From Pseudomonas sp. R5-89-07 (lineage in GTDB: Bacteria; Pseudomonadota; Gammaproteobacteria; Pseudomonadales; Pseudomonadaceae), in NCBI RefSeq assembly GCF_003851685.1, contig NZ_CP027727.1, positions 3,596,001 to 3,660,000 of the forward strand: a DNA stretch of 64,000 nt. The letters are read 5' to 3'. The notes under the pieces were generated by a model that saw only the letters and a list, made by a program, of their open reading frames with translations, was not told where the DNA came from and searched no databases. Position 1 is the first letter of the stretch. Each line of letters opens with the position of its first letter. Position numbers and translations under genes: made by a program. Of the stretch, positions 24,680-32,777 are shown piece by piece.

Positions 24680-26058
24680 GTTTTGTGTGAAGCTGACAAA
24701 TTGCGATAGCTGGCGCCCGGATGGTTCGAACCGAGCCGCGCACCGTCGCCAAACAACTTCTCGCGCAACGTACCCTGGGCGTATTCGGTCTTGTACACCC
24801 CACGCTTCTGCAACTCCGGCACCAGCCACTCCACCGCGTCGATAAAGGTTTCGTGGGTCAGCGCATAGGCCAGGTTGAAGCCGTCCACGTCGGTTTCCTC
24901 CACCCATTCCTGCAGCAAATCCGCCACCGTCTGGGGGCTGCCGACGAACAGCGGGCCAAAACCACCGATGCCGACCCAATCGGCCAGCTCGTTCGGCGTC
25001 CAGACCTTGTTCGGGTCCGCCGTGGAGAAGGCTTCCACCGCCGACTGAATGGCGTTGGTGTGCACATGTTTGAGCGGCTCATCCGGCTTGAACTGGCTGA
25101 AATCGATACCGGTCCAACCGGAGATCAGCGCCATCGCGCCTTCGTAGCTGACATAGGATTTGTATTCGTCGAACTTGGCCTTGGCCTGCGCATCGGTCTC
25201 GGCGACGATCACTGTCTGCAGGTTGAAAATCAGGATTTTGCGCGGATCACGCCCCGCCTCGGCTGCACGCCGACGTATGTCGGCCACGGTCTTTTTCAGC
25301 AGTACCTTGGATGGCGCGGCGACGAACACGCACTCGGCCTGTTCGGCGGCGAACTGCTTGCCACGGCTGGAGGCCCCTGCCTGGTAGAGCACCGGCGTAC
25401 GCTGCGGTGAGGGTTCGCACAGGTGAATGCCGGGCACCTGGAAGTGTTTGCCCACATGGCGAATCTCGTGGATCTTGCTCGGGTCGCTGAAAATTCGGCG
25501 CTCGCGGTCACGCAACACCGCGCCCTCTTCCCAGCTGCCTTCCCAGAGTTTGTAGCAAACTTCCAGGTATTCCTCGGCGTAGTCGTAACGGGCGTCGTGT
25601 TCGGTCTGGGCCTTCTGCCCGAGGTTCTTGGCGCCGCTTTCCAGGTAGGACGTGACGATATTCCAACCGACGCGGCCCTTGGTCAGGTGGTCAAGGGTGG
25701 AAAGCCTGCGCGCGAACGGATACGGATGTTCGAACGACAGCGACGCTGTCAGGCCAAACCCCAGGTGCTCGGTGACCAGGGCCATCGGCGCGATCAGCGA
25801 CAACGGATCGTTGACCGGCACTTGCGCCGCCTGGCGGATCGCCGCCTCGCCATTGCCGTTGTACACGTCGTAGATACCCAGCACATCGGCGATAAACAGC
25901 CCGTCGAACTTGCCGCGCTCGAGGATTTTGGCCAGGTCGGTCCAGTATTCCAGGTCCTTGTATTGCCAGGAACGGTCCCGCGGGTGCGCCCACAACCCCG
26001 GGGATTGGTGGCCGACGCAATTCATGTCGAAGGCGTTCAAGCGGATTTGGCGGGCCAT
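24622..26058 (-). CDS. LLM-class flavin-dependent monooxygenase, NtaA/SnaA/DszA family
   Basis: A 478-residue flavoprotein using reduced flavin from a partner reductase and O2, in the family of nitrilotriacetate (NtaA), dibenzothiophene sulfone (DszA) and dimethylsulfide (DmoA) monooxygenases. The N-terminal LNAFDMNCVGHQSPGLWAHP, the SFEHPYPFARRLSTLDHLTKGRVGWNIVTSY core and the VLYQAGASSRGKQFAAEQAE segment are typical. The ATG at 26058 shares a base with the TGA of the upstream gene (TGATG), with GGAG seven bases before it. The family normally ends near HPGASYR; here 25 extra residues follow, the last part read from the REP repeat. Substrate is probably an organosulfur compound, given SfnB. 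Confidence 0.87.
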   Translation of the reverse strand: MARQIRLNAFDMNCVGHQSPGLWAHPRDRSWQYKDLEYWTDLAKILERGKFDGLFIADVLGIYDVYNGNGEAAIRQAAQVPVNDPLSLIAPMALVTEHLGFGLTASLSFEHPYPFARRLSTLDHLTKGRVGWNIVTSYLESGAKNLGQKAQTEHDARYDYAEEYLEVCYKLWEGSWEEGAVLRDRERRIFSDPSKIHEIRHVGKHFQVPGIHLCEPSPQRTPVLYQAGASSRGKQFAAEQAECVFVAAPSKVLLKKTVADIRRRAAEAGRDPRKILIFNLQTVIVAETDAQAKAKFDEYKSYVSYEGAMALISGWTGIDFSQFKPDEPLKHVHTNAIQSAVEAFSTADPNKVWTPNELADWVGIGGFGPLFVGSPQTVADLLQEWVEETDVDGFNLAYALTHETFIDAVEWLVPELQKRGVYKTEYAQGTLREKLFGDGARLGSNHPGASYRNLSASHKTPVGGGLPPIAEGQQLIGA

Positions 26059-26384
26059 CACAGCACTCCGTTGAGGTGGTAGTTGCCCACGATCTGGTAT
26101 TTGCGGTGCAACGGGTCATCGACCGACGACGGCAGCGCGGTGCGTTGGCCGGTCAGTTCGAATTCAGCGTTGCTCGCAGCGATCAGGGCCTGGGCCGCAG
26201 CGATCTGGGCTTCGGTGGAGGCGACCGGGCTGGGGTCGGTTTCGGCACGCTCGAACAGCGCGGTGGCCACGTCGACACGAATCTGCAGATCGCCGAAGCG
26301 GCTGATCACATACGGATCGTCGCTGCGCTCGACAAAGCGGCGGGTGGTTTCCAACAGCAGGCATGCCTGGTTCAGTGCGGTCAT
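26058..26384 (-). CDS. Stand-alone acyl-CoA-dehydrogenase C-terminal domain-like protein
   Basis: A 108-residue, all-helical protein. It aligns by eye with the C-terminal end of the SfnB-like gene just upstream: DDPLHRKYQIVGNYHLNGVL here against HDPARWKYHLIGNFVLNGVK there. The N-terminal half has a helix pair (TALNQACLLLETTRRFVERSDDP; AAQALIAASNAEFELTGQR). It thus looks like the last helical domain of a DszC/SfnB-type flavoprotein existing alone. It begins 12 bases after sfnB and is coupled to the monooxygenase by TGATG. The frame is intact and has its own start; role unknown. Confidence 0.65.
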   Translation of the reverse strand: MTALNQACLLLETTRRFVERSDDPYVISRFGDLQIRVDVATALFERAETDPSPVASTEAQIAAAQALIAASNAEFELTGQRTALPSSVDDPLHRKYQIVGNYHLNGVL

Positions 26385-26395
26385 CGGTAGGTTCC

Positions 26396-27592
26396 TCAGT
26401 TCCAGGCGTGGCGTGCGGGTTTCACGCCGTTGAGCACGAAGTTGCCGATCAGGTGGTACTTCCAGCGGGCCGGGTCGTGCAAGGTGTGGGTTCGGGCGTT
26501 ACGCCAGAAACGGTCGAGGTTGTGCTTGCCGGTGACCGAGCGCGTGCCGGCCAGCTCGAAGAGTTTGCTGCTGGCGAGCAAGGCCGTTTCGGCGGACAGC
26601 ACCTTGGCCTGGGCAACGATCAGCGAGGCATTGGCGACGGTGTCTTCATTCGGTTCGGCGAGGGCCAGGTCGATCGCTCTGCCAGCCTTGGCGAGAATCG
26701 CTTCGGTGCCGTGCACGCGCCATTCCAGGTCGCCGATGGCGGCGATGGTGAACGGGTCCTGCCAGCCATGCTCCTGCTGGCTGTCGATCCAGGGCCGCGC
26801 CTGGCGCGCATGGAGCTTGGCCTGCTCAAGGGCACCGAGGGCAATGCCGGTGTCGACCGCCGCCTGAATAATCTGCGAAATCGGACCGTTGGCGGTGGGT
26901 TGATCAAACGCCTGGTGCGCGGGAATCACCGCACTCGAGGGTACGATCACACCGTCAAGGGTCACGCCGCCACTGGCAGTCGTGCGTTGGCCGAAGCCGT
27001 CCCAGCTGTCGATCACACTGAGGCCGGGGGCATCGCGCTCGACAAAGGCAATCAATGCCTGACCGTGCTCGTTGTTGCCGACGGTAGGCACAATATGGGC
27101 GAACAGCGCGCCGGTGCAGTAGAACTTCTCGCCGTCAATGCGGGTAACGTCGCCATTCACGCGAATCCGGGTATCGAAGGTGCCGGCATTTTTGCTCTTG
27201 GCTTCGGAAAAGGCATTGCCGAAGCGATAGCCCGCCAGCACCTTGCCGAAGTAGTGGCGCTTTTGCTCCTCGGTCGCGGTCTGCAGGAGGATATCCACCA
27301 CGCCGAGGTGGTTCTGCGGAATCTGCCCCAGTGAAGGATCAGCGGCGGAGATCAACTTGATCACCTCGGCCACGGTCACATAGGACACCTCGGCGCCACC
27401 ATAGGCCTTGGGAATGGTGATGCCCCACAGGCCGCTGGCGGAAAACTCGTCGAGCTCGGTGATGGGCAGGCGCCGCTCACGGTCGCGTTCACTCGCCTCA
27501 ACGGCGAAACGGGCGGCCAGTCGCGTGGCAACTTCGATGGCTTCGGCATCCGAGCGAATGATGTGAGCAGGGTGTTGAGGGTGGGCTGACAT
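26396..27592 (-). CDS. sfnB: SfnB-family sulfur acquisition oxidoreductase
   Basis: A 398-residue acyl-CoA-dehydrogenase-fold flavoprotein. The opening AHIIRSDAEAIEVATRLAARFA and ERDRERRLPITELDEFSASGLWGITIPKAYGGAEVSYVT is highly characteristic of SfnB, a sulfur-starvation-induced protein linked to dimethylsulfone and other organosulfur use in pseudomonads; DszC is a distant relative. The C-terminal DRFWRNARTHTLHDPARWKYHLIGNF is the usual flavin-monooxygenase end of that branch. It is the first gene of the minus-strand block, with a sigma-54 promoter about 39-54 bases upstream of its ATG. Confidence 0.86.
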   Translation of the reverse strand: MSAHPQHPAHIIRSDAEAIEVATRLAARFAVEASERDRERRLPITELDEFSASGLWGITIPKAYGGAEVSYVTVAEVIKLISAADPSLGQIPQNHLGVVDILLQTATEEQKRHYFGKVLAGYRFGNAFSEAKSKNAGTFDTRIRVNGDVTRIDGEKFYCTGALFAHIVPTVGNNEHGQALIAFVERDAPGLSVIDSWDGFGQRTTASGGVTLDGVIVPSSAVIPAHQAFDQPTANGPISQIIQAAVDTGIALGALEQAKLHARQARPWIDSQQEHGWQDPFTIAAIGDLEWRVHGTEAILAKAGRAIDLALAEPNEDTVANASLIVAQAKVLSAETALLASSKLFELAGTRSVTGKHNLDRFWRNARTHTLHDPARWKYHLIGNFVLNGVKPARHAWN

Positions 27593-27630
27593 GGGCCGAC
27601 TTCCAGGCTGCGAAGGAATAAAAGAGCCTT

Positions 27631-27646
27631 TGCAGAAGTCGTGCCT
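27631..27646 (-). promoter_or_regulatory. Sigma-54 promoter for the sfnB block
   Basis: On the minus strand the sequence is AGGCACGACTTCTGCA, which matches the sigma-54 consensus TGGCACG-N4-TTGCA with GG and GC exactly 12 bases apart. Predicted start is near 27620, leaving a leader of about 28 bases. sfn genes are known to depend on RpoN with the enhancer-binding protein SfnR. Confidence 0.75.
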
Positions 27647-27664
27647 GAATTAAATAATGATTTA

Positions 27665-27677
27665 AATCAAATAGTTA
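27665..27677 (+). promoter_or_regulatory. IHF-consensus site upstream of the sfnB promoter
   Basis: AATCAAATAGTTA fits WATCAANNNNTTR completely and lies in AT-rich DNA 20 bases upstream of the -24 element, where IHF usually bends DNA for sigma-54 activators. A further inverted repeat, CTGTT/AACAG at 27730-27747, could be the activator site, but that part is weak. Confidence 0.5.
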
Positions 27678-27747
27678 TTTATTAAAGAAGGTTCCGCGAA
27701 GGCTGTCATACCAGCAAAGTGTCCATCCGCTGTTGCCGAGCGAACAG

Positions 27748-28311
27748 TTAGATCACCACGTTGCGTACAAAGCGCACTGTCACGTCGCCATCATTGCGAT
27801 AGCCGTGCACGTGAAGACTGGCAAACATATAGAACTCACCGGCGGCGACGCGCTTTTCCTCTTCGCCCACCAACAGCGTGAGGCAACCTTCGAACACGAA
27901 CAGCTGCACACTCCAGCCGTCCGGGTCGGGGTCGGGGCTGTAGCGGTCGCCCGGTGCCAGGTGCATCTCCCACAGCTCGACTTCGCGCCGCGCAGTGGCC
28001 TTGGCCAGCAACACCGCTTTGCTGCCGGGTATATCACCGGCCCAGGCCAATTCGTTGATGCGACTGTGGTCGCCGACATCCGGCGCCTGGATCAAATCGC
28101 TGAAGGCGACATCCAGCGCTTCGGCCACGCGATCGAGGGTCGACAGGCTGACGTTCTTTTCGCCAGCCTCGATGGCCACCAGCATGCGTCGGCTGACCCC
28201 CGACTTTTCCGACAGCGCGGTCTGGCTCAGGTCGGCGGCGTGGCGCAGGCGACGCACGTTCTGGCTGACGTGTTGCAGGACCGAAGCCCGTTGCGGATTT
28301 TCTTTGTGCAC
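27748..28311 (-). CDS. XRE-cupin transcriptional regulator
   Basis: A 187-residue regulator with an N-terminal XRE helix-turn-helix (VSQNVRRLRHAADLSQTALSEKSGVSRRMLVAIEAGEKNVSLSTLDRVAEAL) and a C-terminal cupin (LWEMHLAPGDRYSPDPDPDGWSVQLFVFEGCLTLLVG to AAGEFYMFASLHVHGYRN). A GTG start at 28311 is chosen; the frame stays open upstream into the divergent gene's region, where no helix-turn-helix sequence is found. It is divergent from an EamA exporter at 28405, its likely target. Cupin ligands in this class are small metabolites. Confidence 0.8.
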   Translation of the reverse strand: MHKENPQRASVLQHVSQNVRRLRHAADLSQTALSEKSGVSRRMLVAIEAGEKNVSLSTLDRVAEALDVAFSDLIQAPDVGDHSRINELAWAGDIPGSKAVLLAKATARREVELWEMHLAPGDRYSPDPDPDGWSVQLFVFEGCLTLLVGEEEKRVAAGEFYMFASLHVHGYRNDGDVTVRFVRNVVI

Positions 28312-28336
28312 TATATTGCTCAATGGGTGGGTGTGC

Positions 28337-28348
28337 GCAGTATACTGC
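28337..28348. promoter_or_regulatory. Perfect palindrome between XRE-cupin gene and EamA gene
   Basis: GCAGTATACTGC is a perfect 12-base palindrome in the 93-base divergent intergenic region, 26 bases from the regulator's proposed start. It is a good candidate operator for the XRE-cupin protein. Confidence 0.5.
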
Positions 28349-28404
28349 CCAGCGTGCGGCGCATTGTGCGGTCCGTGCCTTTCCCTTGCAAGACCGAGCC
28401 CGCC

Positions 28405-29334
28405 ATGACTGCCCCGAACTCCCCTTCGCGTTTCAATCGCTTGAGCAAAGCCGAATGCATCCTGGTGGTGATCACCATGATCTGGGGCGGCACGTTCTTG
28501 CTGGTTCAGCATGCCATGACCGTCAGCGGGCCGATGTTTTTCGTCGGCCTGCGCTTTGCGGCGGCGGCCATTGTGGTCGGCTTTTTTTCCTTGCGTACCT
28601 TGCGCGACCTGACCCTCCTGGAGCTGAAGGCCGGCGTCTTCATCGGCGTAGCGATCATGTTTGGCTACGGCTTGCAGACCATCGGCCTGCAGAGCATTCC
28701 GAGCAGCCAGTCGGCGTTTATCACCGCGTTGTATGTGCCGTTCGTGCCGTTATTGCAATGGCTGGTACTGGGGCGGCGCCCGGCACTGCTGCCGAGTATT
28801 GGCATCATGCTGGCGTTTACCGGCTTGATGTTGCTGACCGGGCCAGCCGGCGCTTCTTTCAATTTCAGCCCCGGTGAAATCGCCACGCTGATCTGCGCAA
28901 TGGCGGTAGCGGCCGAAATCATCCTGATCAGCGCCTATGCCGGGCAGGTGGATGTGCGCCGCGTCACCGTGGTGCAACTGGCTACGGCGTCGCTGTTGTC
29001 GTTCCTGATGGTGGTGCCGATGGGTGAGGCGTTGCCGAGCTTTTCGTGGCTGCTGCTGTTCAGTACGGTGGGCCTGGGCTTGACCAGTGCAGTGATCCAG
29101 GTGGCGATGAACTGGGCGCAGCAGAGCGTTTCGCCGACCCGCGCCACCTTGATCTATGCCGGTGAACCGGTATGGGCCGGCGTGGTGGGGCGGCTTGCCG
29201 GCGAGCGATTTCCACCGATTGCGATGCTGGGGGCAGCGTTGATCGTGCTGGCGGTGATTGTGAGTGAGATGAAGAGAAGCAGCTCGAAAGTGGTCGATGC
29301 CAAGGTCGAAGTTGAACCGGAAAGTCAGCGGTGA
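28405..29334 (+). CDS. EamA/DMT-superfamily transporter
   Basis: A 309-residue membrane protein starting MTAPNSPSRFNRLSKAECIL. Ten hydrophobic helices arranged as two EamA repeats are visible (ECILVVITMIWGGTFLLVQHA ... GIMLAFTGLMLLTGPAG; GEIATLICAMAVAAEIILISAYAG ... MLGAALIVLAVIVSEM). The tail SSSKVVDAKVEVEPESQR is soluble. DMT exporters of this kind move amino acids, cysteine pathway metabolites or other small molecules. The divergent XRE-cupin gene probably controls it. Substrate not determinable. Confidence 0.85.
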   Translation: MTAPNSPSRFNRLSKAECILVVITMIWGGTFLLVQHAMTVSGPMFFVGLRFAAAAIVVGFFSLRTLRDLTLLELKAGVFIGVAIMFGYGLQTIGLQSIPSSQSAFITALYVPFVPLLQWLVLGRRPALLPSIGIMLAFTGLMLLTGPAGASFNFSPGEIATLICAMAVAAEIILISAYAGQVDVRRVTVVQLATASLLSFLMVVPMGEALPSFSWLLLFSTVGLGLTSAVIQVAMNWAQQSVSPTRATLIYAGEPVWAGVVGRLAGERFPPIAMLGAALIVLAVIVSEMKRSSSKVVDAKVEVEPESQR

Positions 29335-29340
29335 TGTTTT

Positions 29341-29410
29341 GAGCTGCAAGCTGCAAGCTGCAAGAAATACGCGATCGGCTATTCTCTTGCAGCTTGCCGC
29401 TTGTAGCTGC
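29341..29410. repeat. CTGCAAG repeat hairpin (second REP-like family)
   Basis: Three tandem CTGCAAG units (29343-29364) face CTTGCAGCTTGC and a GTAGCTGC end after a 20-base spacer. The resulting long hairpin directly follows the EamA stop and may act as its terminator. It is unrelated in sequence to the GGGGGC REP copies elsewhere. Confidence 0.7.
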
Positions 29411-29465
29411 TTTCTACTGCATCTGTAGGATCCTGCCACATCTTGCCGTTTGGTAATCAAGAAAG

Positions 29466-29481
29466 CGGCACGTATGATGCA
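29466..29481 (+). promoter_or_regulatory. Possible sigma-54-like promoter before the mrp operon
   Basis: CGGCACGTATGATGCA keeps the GG..GC spacing of sigma-54 promoters but departs from the consensus at two positions (first C for T, and A for T at the -12 block). It lies 27 bases before mrpA. TATGAT within it could equally be a sigma-70 -10 box. Confidence 0.3.
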
Positions 29482-29508
29482 TCCCAAACTCCCGCAGATT
29501 AGAAGCCT

Positions 29509-32433
29509 ATGTCCCTGATAGTTCTACTGCTTCTGCCATTCATTGGCAGCTGTCTGGCGGCCTTGCTGCCGCATAACGCGCGTAACACCGAATCCCTGCT
29601 GGCTGGCCTGGTGGCCCTGGTCGGCACCGTACAAGTCGCCCTGCTCTACCCCCAGATCGCCCATGGTGGCGTGATCCGTGAAGAATTCATGTGGTTGCCC
29701 AGCCTCGGGATGAATTTCGTGCTGCGCATGGATGGCTTCGCCTGGCTGTTCTCGATGCTGGTGCTGGGCATCGGCACGCTGGTGTCGCTGTATGCGCGTT
29801 ACTACATGTCGCCGGACGACCCGGTGCCGCGTTTCTTTGCGTTTTTCCTGGCCTTCATGGGTGCCATGCTCGGCCTGGTGATTTCCGGCAACCTGATCCA
29901 GATCGTGTTTTTCTGGGAACTGACCAGCCTGTTCTCGTTCCTGTTGATCGGTTACTGGCACCACCGCGCCGATGCCAGGCGCGGTGCCTATATGGCGTTG
30001 ATGGTCACCGGCGCGGGCGGCCTGTGCTTGCTGGCCGGCGTGATGTTGCTGGGGCACATCGTCGGCAGCTATGACCTGGACCAGGTGCTGGCGGCGGGCG
30101 ATCAGATTCGCGCGCACTCGCTGTACCCGGTGATGCTGGCCCTGGTGCTGATCGGTGCCTTGAGCAAAAGCGCGCAGTTCCCCTTCCATTTCTGGCTGCC
30201 CCACGCCATGGCGGCGCCCACGCCGGTTTCGGCCTACCTGCACTCGGCAACGATGGTGAAGGCCGGCGTGTTCCTGCTGGCCCGTCTGTGGCCGTCGCTG
30301 TCCGGCAGCGAAGAATGGTTCTGGATCGTCGGCGGCGCCGGTGCCATTACCCTTCTCCTCGGCGCTTACTGCGCCATGTTCCAGAACGATCTCAAGGGCC
30401 TGCTGGCCTACTCCACCATCAGTCACCTCGGGCTGATCACCTTGCTGCTGGGTCTCAACAGCCCGCTGGCTGCCGTCGCGGCCGTGTTCCATATCCTCAA
30501 CCACGCCACCTTCAAGGCCTCGCTGTTCATGGCGGCGGGCATCATCGACCACGAAAGCGGCACGCGGGACATCCGCAAGCTCAGTGGGCTGGTGCGCCTG
30601 ATCCCGTTTACCGCGACCCTGGCGATGGTGGCCAGTGCCTCGATGGCCGGCGTGCCGTTGCTCAATGGCTTCTTGTCCAAAGAGATGTTCTTCGCCGAAA
30701 CGGTATTTATCTCGGCAACAAAATGGGTGGAAATCACGCTGCCGGTGATCGCGACCATCGCCGGTACCTTCAGCGTGGCCTATGCGTTGCGGTTTACCGT
30801 GGACGTGTTCTTCGGCCCACCGGCAACCGACCTGCCGCACACCCCCCACGAACCCCCGCGCTGGATGCGTGCGCCGGTTGAACTGCTGGTATTTACCTGC
30901 CTGTTGGTGGGGATCTTCCCGGCCCAGATGGTCGGGTCGATCCTCGCCGCCGCCGCGCTGCCGGTAGTGGGCGGCGTGCTGCCCGAGTACAGCCTGGCGA
31001 TCTGGCACGGCTGGAACGCACCGCTGATCATGAGCCTGGTGGCCATGTGCGGCGGCGTGGTGCTTTACCTGATGCTGCGCAAGCAACTCAAGCGCGGCCG
31101 CTTCGCCTACCCGCCGCTGATCGGCTACTTCGACGGCAAGCGCGGCTTCGAGCGCTGCCTGGTGCTGATGATGCGCGGCGTGCGCCGCATCGAGAAACGC
31201 ATCAGCACCAAGCGCCTGCAAACCCAATTGTTCCTGTTGGTGATCGTAGCGGTAATCGGCGCCATGATCCCTATGTTCAACAGCGGCCTGAGCTGGGGCG
31301 ACCGGCCGAAAATCCCCGGCTCCATCGTGTTCGTCACCCTGTGGCTGCTGGCGATTGCCTGCGCGCTGGGCGCCGCCTGGCAGGCCAAGTACCACCGGCT
31401 GGCAGCCCTGACCATGGTCAGCGTGTGCGGCCTGATGACCTGCATTACCTTCGTGTGGTTCTCGGCGCCGGACCTGGCGCTGACGCAACTGGTGGTGGAA
31501 GTGGTGACTACCGTGCTGATCCTGCTCGGCCTGCGCTGGCTGCCACGCCGGATCGAAGAGGTCTCGCCGCTGCCAAGCTCCCTGCGCAAGGCGCGCATCC
31601 GCCGCCTGCGCGACTTCCTGCTGTCCACCGTGGTGGGCGGCGGCATGGCACTGTTGTCCTACGCGATGCTGACGCGCCAGACGCCCAACGACATCTCCTC
31701 GTTCTACCTCAGCCGCGCCCTGCCCGAGGGCGGCGGCAGCAACGTGGTGAACGTGATGCTGGTGGACTTCCGCGGTTTCGATACCCTCGGCGAAATCACC
31801 GTGCTCGGCGCGGTGGCGCTGACCGTATATGCGCTGCTGCGGCGCTTCCGCCCGTCGAAGGAAAGCATGGAGTTGCCGCCCCAACAGCGCCAGCTCGCGC
31901 CCGATGTGGCCACCGACCTGGTCAACCCGCGCCAGGCCAGCGACACCGCCCTGGGCTACATGATGGTGCCGGCGGTGCTGGTGCGCCTGCTGCTGCCGAT
32001 AGCGCTGGTGGTGTCGTTCTACCTGTTCATGCGCGGGCATAACCAACCGGGCGGCGGCTTTGTCGCGGGCCTGGTGATGTCGGTGGCGTTTATCCTGCAA
32101 TACATGGTGGCTGGTACGCAGTGGGTCGAGGCACAGATGAGCCTGCGGCCGATGCGCTGGATGGGCTTTGGCCTGCTCTCGGCGACTCTCACCGGGCTTG
32201 GCGCGTTGTTCGTCGGGTACCCGTTCCTCACCACTCACACCTGGCACCTGAGCCTGCCGGTGCTGGGCGATATCCATATCGCCAGCGCCTTGTTCTTCGA
32301 TGTCGGCGTGTACGCCATGGTCGTCGGCTCGACCCTGCTGATGCTCACCGCCCTCGGCCACCAGTCGGTGCGAGCGCACAAACCGAGCAACCAGCCCAAA
32401 ACCGTCGCCAACCCACAAGGAGCTGCCGCCTGA
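29509..32433 (+). CDS. mrpA: Mrp/Mnh Na+(K+)/H+ antiporter subunit A, fused to subunit B
   Basis: A 974-residue membrane protein and the largest Mrp subunit. The NuoL-like part (about 1-500) holds FFWELTSLFSFLLIGYWHHR, the proton-pathway KSAQFPFHFWLPHAMAAPTPVSAYLHSATMVKAGVFLLAR and the lysine of NDLKGLLAYSTISHLG. After an intermediate MrpA-C region, the C-terminal 140 residues are an MrpB domain (FRGFDTLGEITVLGAVALTVYALL; GHNQPGGGFVAGLVMSVAFILQYM). The A-B fusion is the group 2 arrangement seen in PhaAB-type systems, so no separate mrpB occurs. It is the first of six overlapping genes. The complex exports Na+ or K+ in exchange for H+ and helps in salt and alkaline tolerance. Confidence 0.94.
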   Translation: MSLIVLLLLPFIGSCLAALLPHNARNTESLLAGLVALVGTVQVALLYPQIAHGGVIREEFMWLPSLGMNFVLRMDGFAWLFSMLVLGIGTLVSLYARYYMSPDDPVPRFFAFFLAFMGAMLGLVISGNLIQIVFFWELTSLFSFLLIGYWHHRADARRGAYMALMVTGAGGLCLLAGVMLLGHIVGSYDLDQVLAAGDQIRAHSLYPVMLALVLIGALSKSAQFPFHFWLPHAMAAPTPVSAYLHSATMVKAGVFLLARLWPSLSGSEEWFWIVGGAGAITLLLGAYCAMFQNDLKGLLAYSTISHLGLITLLLGLNSPLAAVAAVFHILNHATFKASLFMAAGIIDHESGTRDIRKLSGLVRLIPFTATLAMVASASMAGVPLLNGFLSKEMFFAETVFISATKWVEITLPVIATIAGTFSVAYALRFTVDVFFGPPATDLPHTPHEPPRWMRAPVELLVFTCLLVGIFPAQMVGSILAAAALPVVGGVLPEYSLAIWHGWNAPLIMSLVAMCGGVVLYLMLRKQLKRGRFAYPPLIGYFDGKRGFERCLVLMMRGVRRIEKRISTKRLQTQLFLLVIVAVIGAMIPMFNSGLSWGDRPKIPGSIVFVTLWLLAIACALGAAWQAKYHRLAALTMVSVCGLMTCITFVWFSAPDLALTQLVVEVVTTVLILLGLRWLPRRIEEVSPLPSSLRKARIRRLRDFLLSTVVGGGMALLSYAMLTRQTPNDISSFYLSRALPEGGGSNVVNVMLVDFRGFDTLGEITVLGAVALTVYALLRRFRPSKESMELPPQQRQLAPDVATDLVNPRQASDTALGYMMVPAVLVRLLLPIALVVSFYLFMRGHNQPGGGFVAGLVMSVAFILQYMVAGTQWVEAQMSLRPMRWMGFGLLSATLTGLGALFVGYPFLTTHTWHLSLPVLGDIHIASALFFDVGVYAMVVGSTLLMLTALGHQSVRAHKPSNQPKTVANPQGAAA

Positions 32434-32777
32434 TGGAAGAAGTCATTGCAATTGCCATTGGGGTGCTGGCAGCTTCCGGCGTGTGGTTGATCCTGCGGCC
32501 ACGGACGTTCCAGGTGGTGATGGGCCTGTGCCTGTTGTCCTACGGGGTCAACCTGTTCATTTTCAGCATGGGTAGCCTGTTTATCGGCAAGGAGCCGATC
32601 ATCAAGGACGGCGTGCCGCAAGACCTGCTCAACTACACCGACCCCCTGCCCCAGGCGCTGGTGCTCACGGCCATCGTGATCAGCTTCGCCATGACCGCGC
32701 TGTTCCTGGTGGTGTTGCTGGCCTCCCGGGGCCTGACCGGCACCGACCATGTGGATGGCCGGGAGCCAAAGGCATGA
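32433..32777 (+). CDS. mrpC: Mrp antiporter subunit C
   Basis: A 114-residue, three-helix NuoK-like subunit. The first helix carries EEVIAIAIGVLAASGVWLIL, followed by MGLCLLSYGVNLFIFSMG and PLPQALVLTAIVISFAMTALFLVVLL, with the conserved DPLPQALVLTAIVI motif of MrpC/NuoK. Start and mrpA stop share one base (TGATG), and the stop overlaps mrpD by 4 bases. Confidence 0.93.
   Translation: MEEVIAIAIGVLAASGVWLILRPRTFQVVMGLCLLSYGVNLFIFSMGSLFIGKEPIIKDGVPQDLLNYTDPLPQALVLTAIVISFAMTALFLVVLLASRGLTGTDHVDGREPKA

Noticed and set aside
26058..27592. sfnB and the following 108-codon gene as one frameshifted gene
   Set aside because: sfnB already ends with its own complete C-terminal domain and the second frame repeats that end, so it is a separate partial copy rather than a frameshift continuation.
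29524..32418. 964-codon open frame antisense to mrpA
   Set aside because: It mirrors the mrpA gene codon phase in high-GC DNA; its His/Gln/Arg-rich composition and lack of any fold show it is a shadow.
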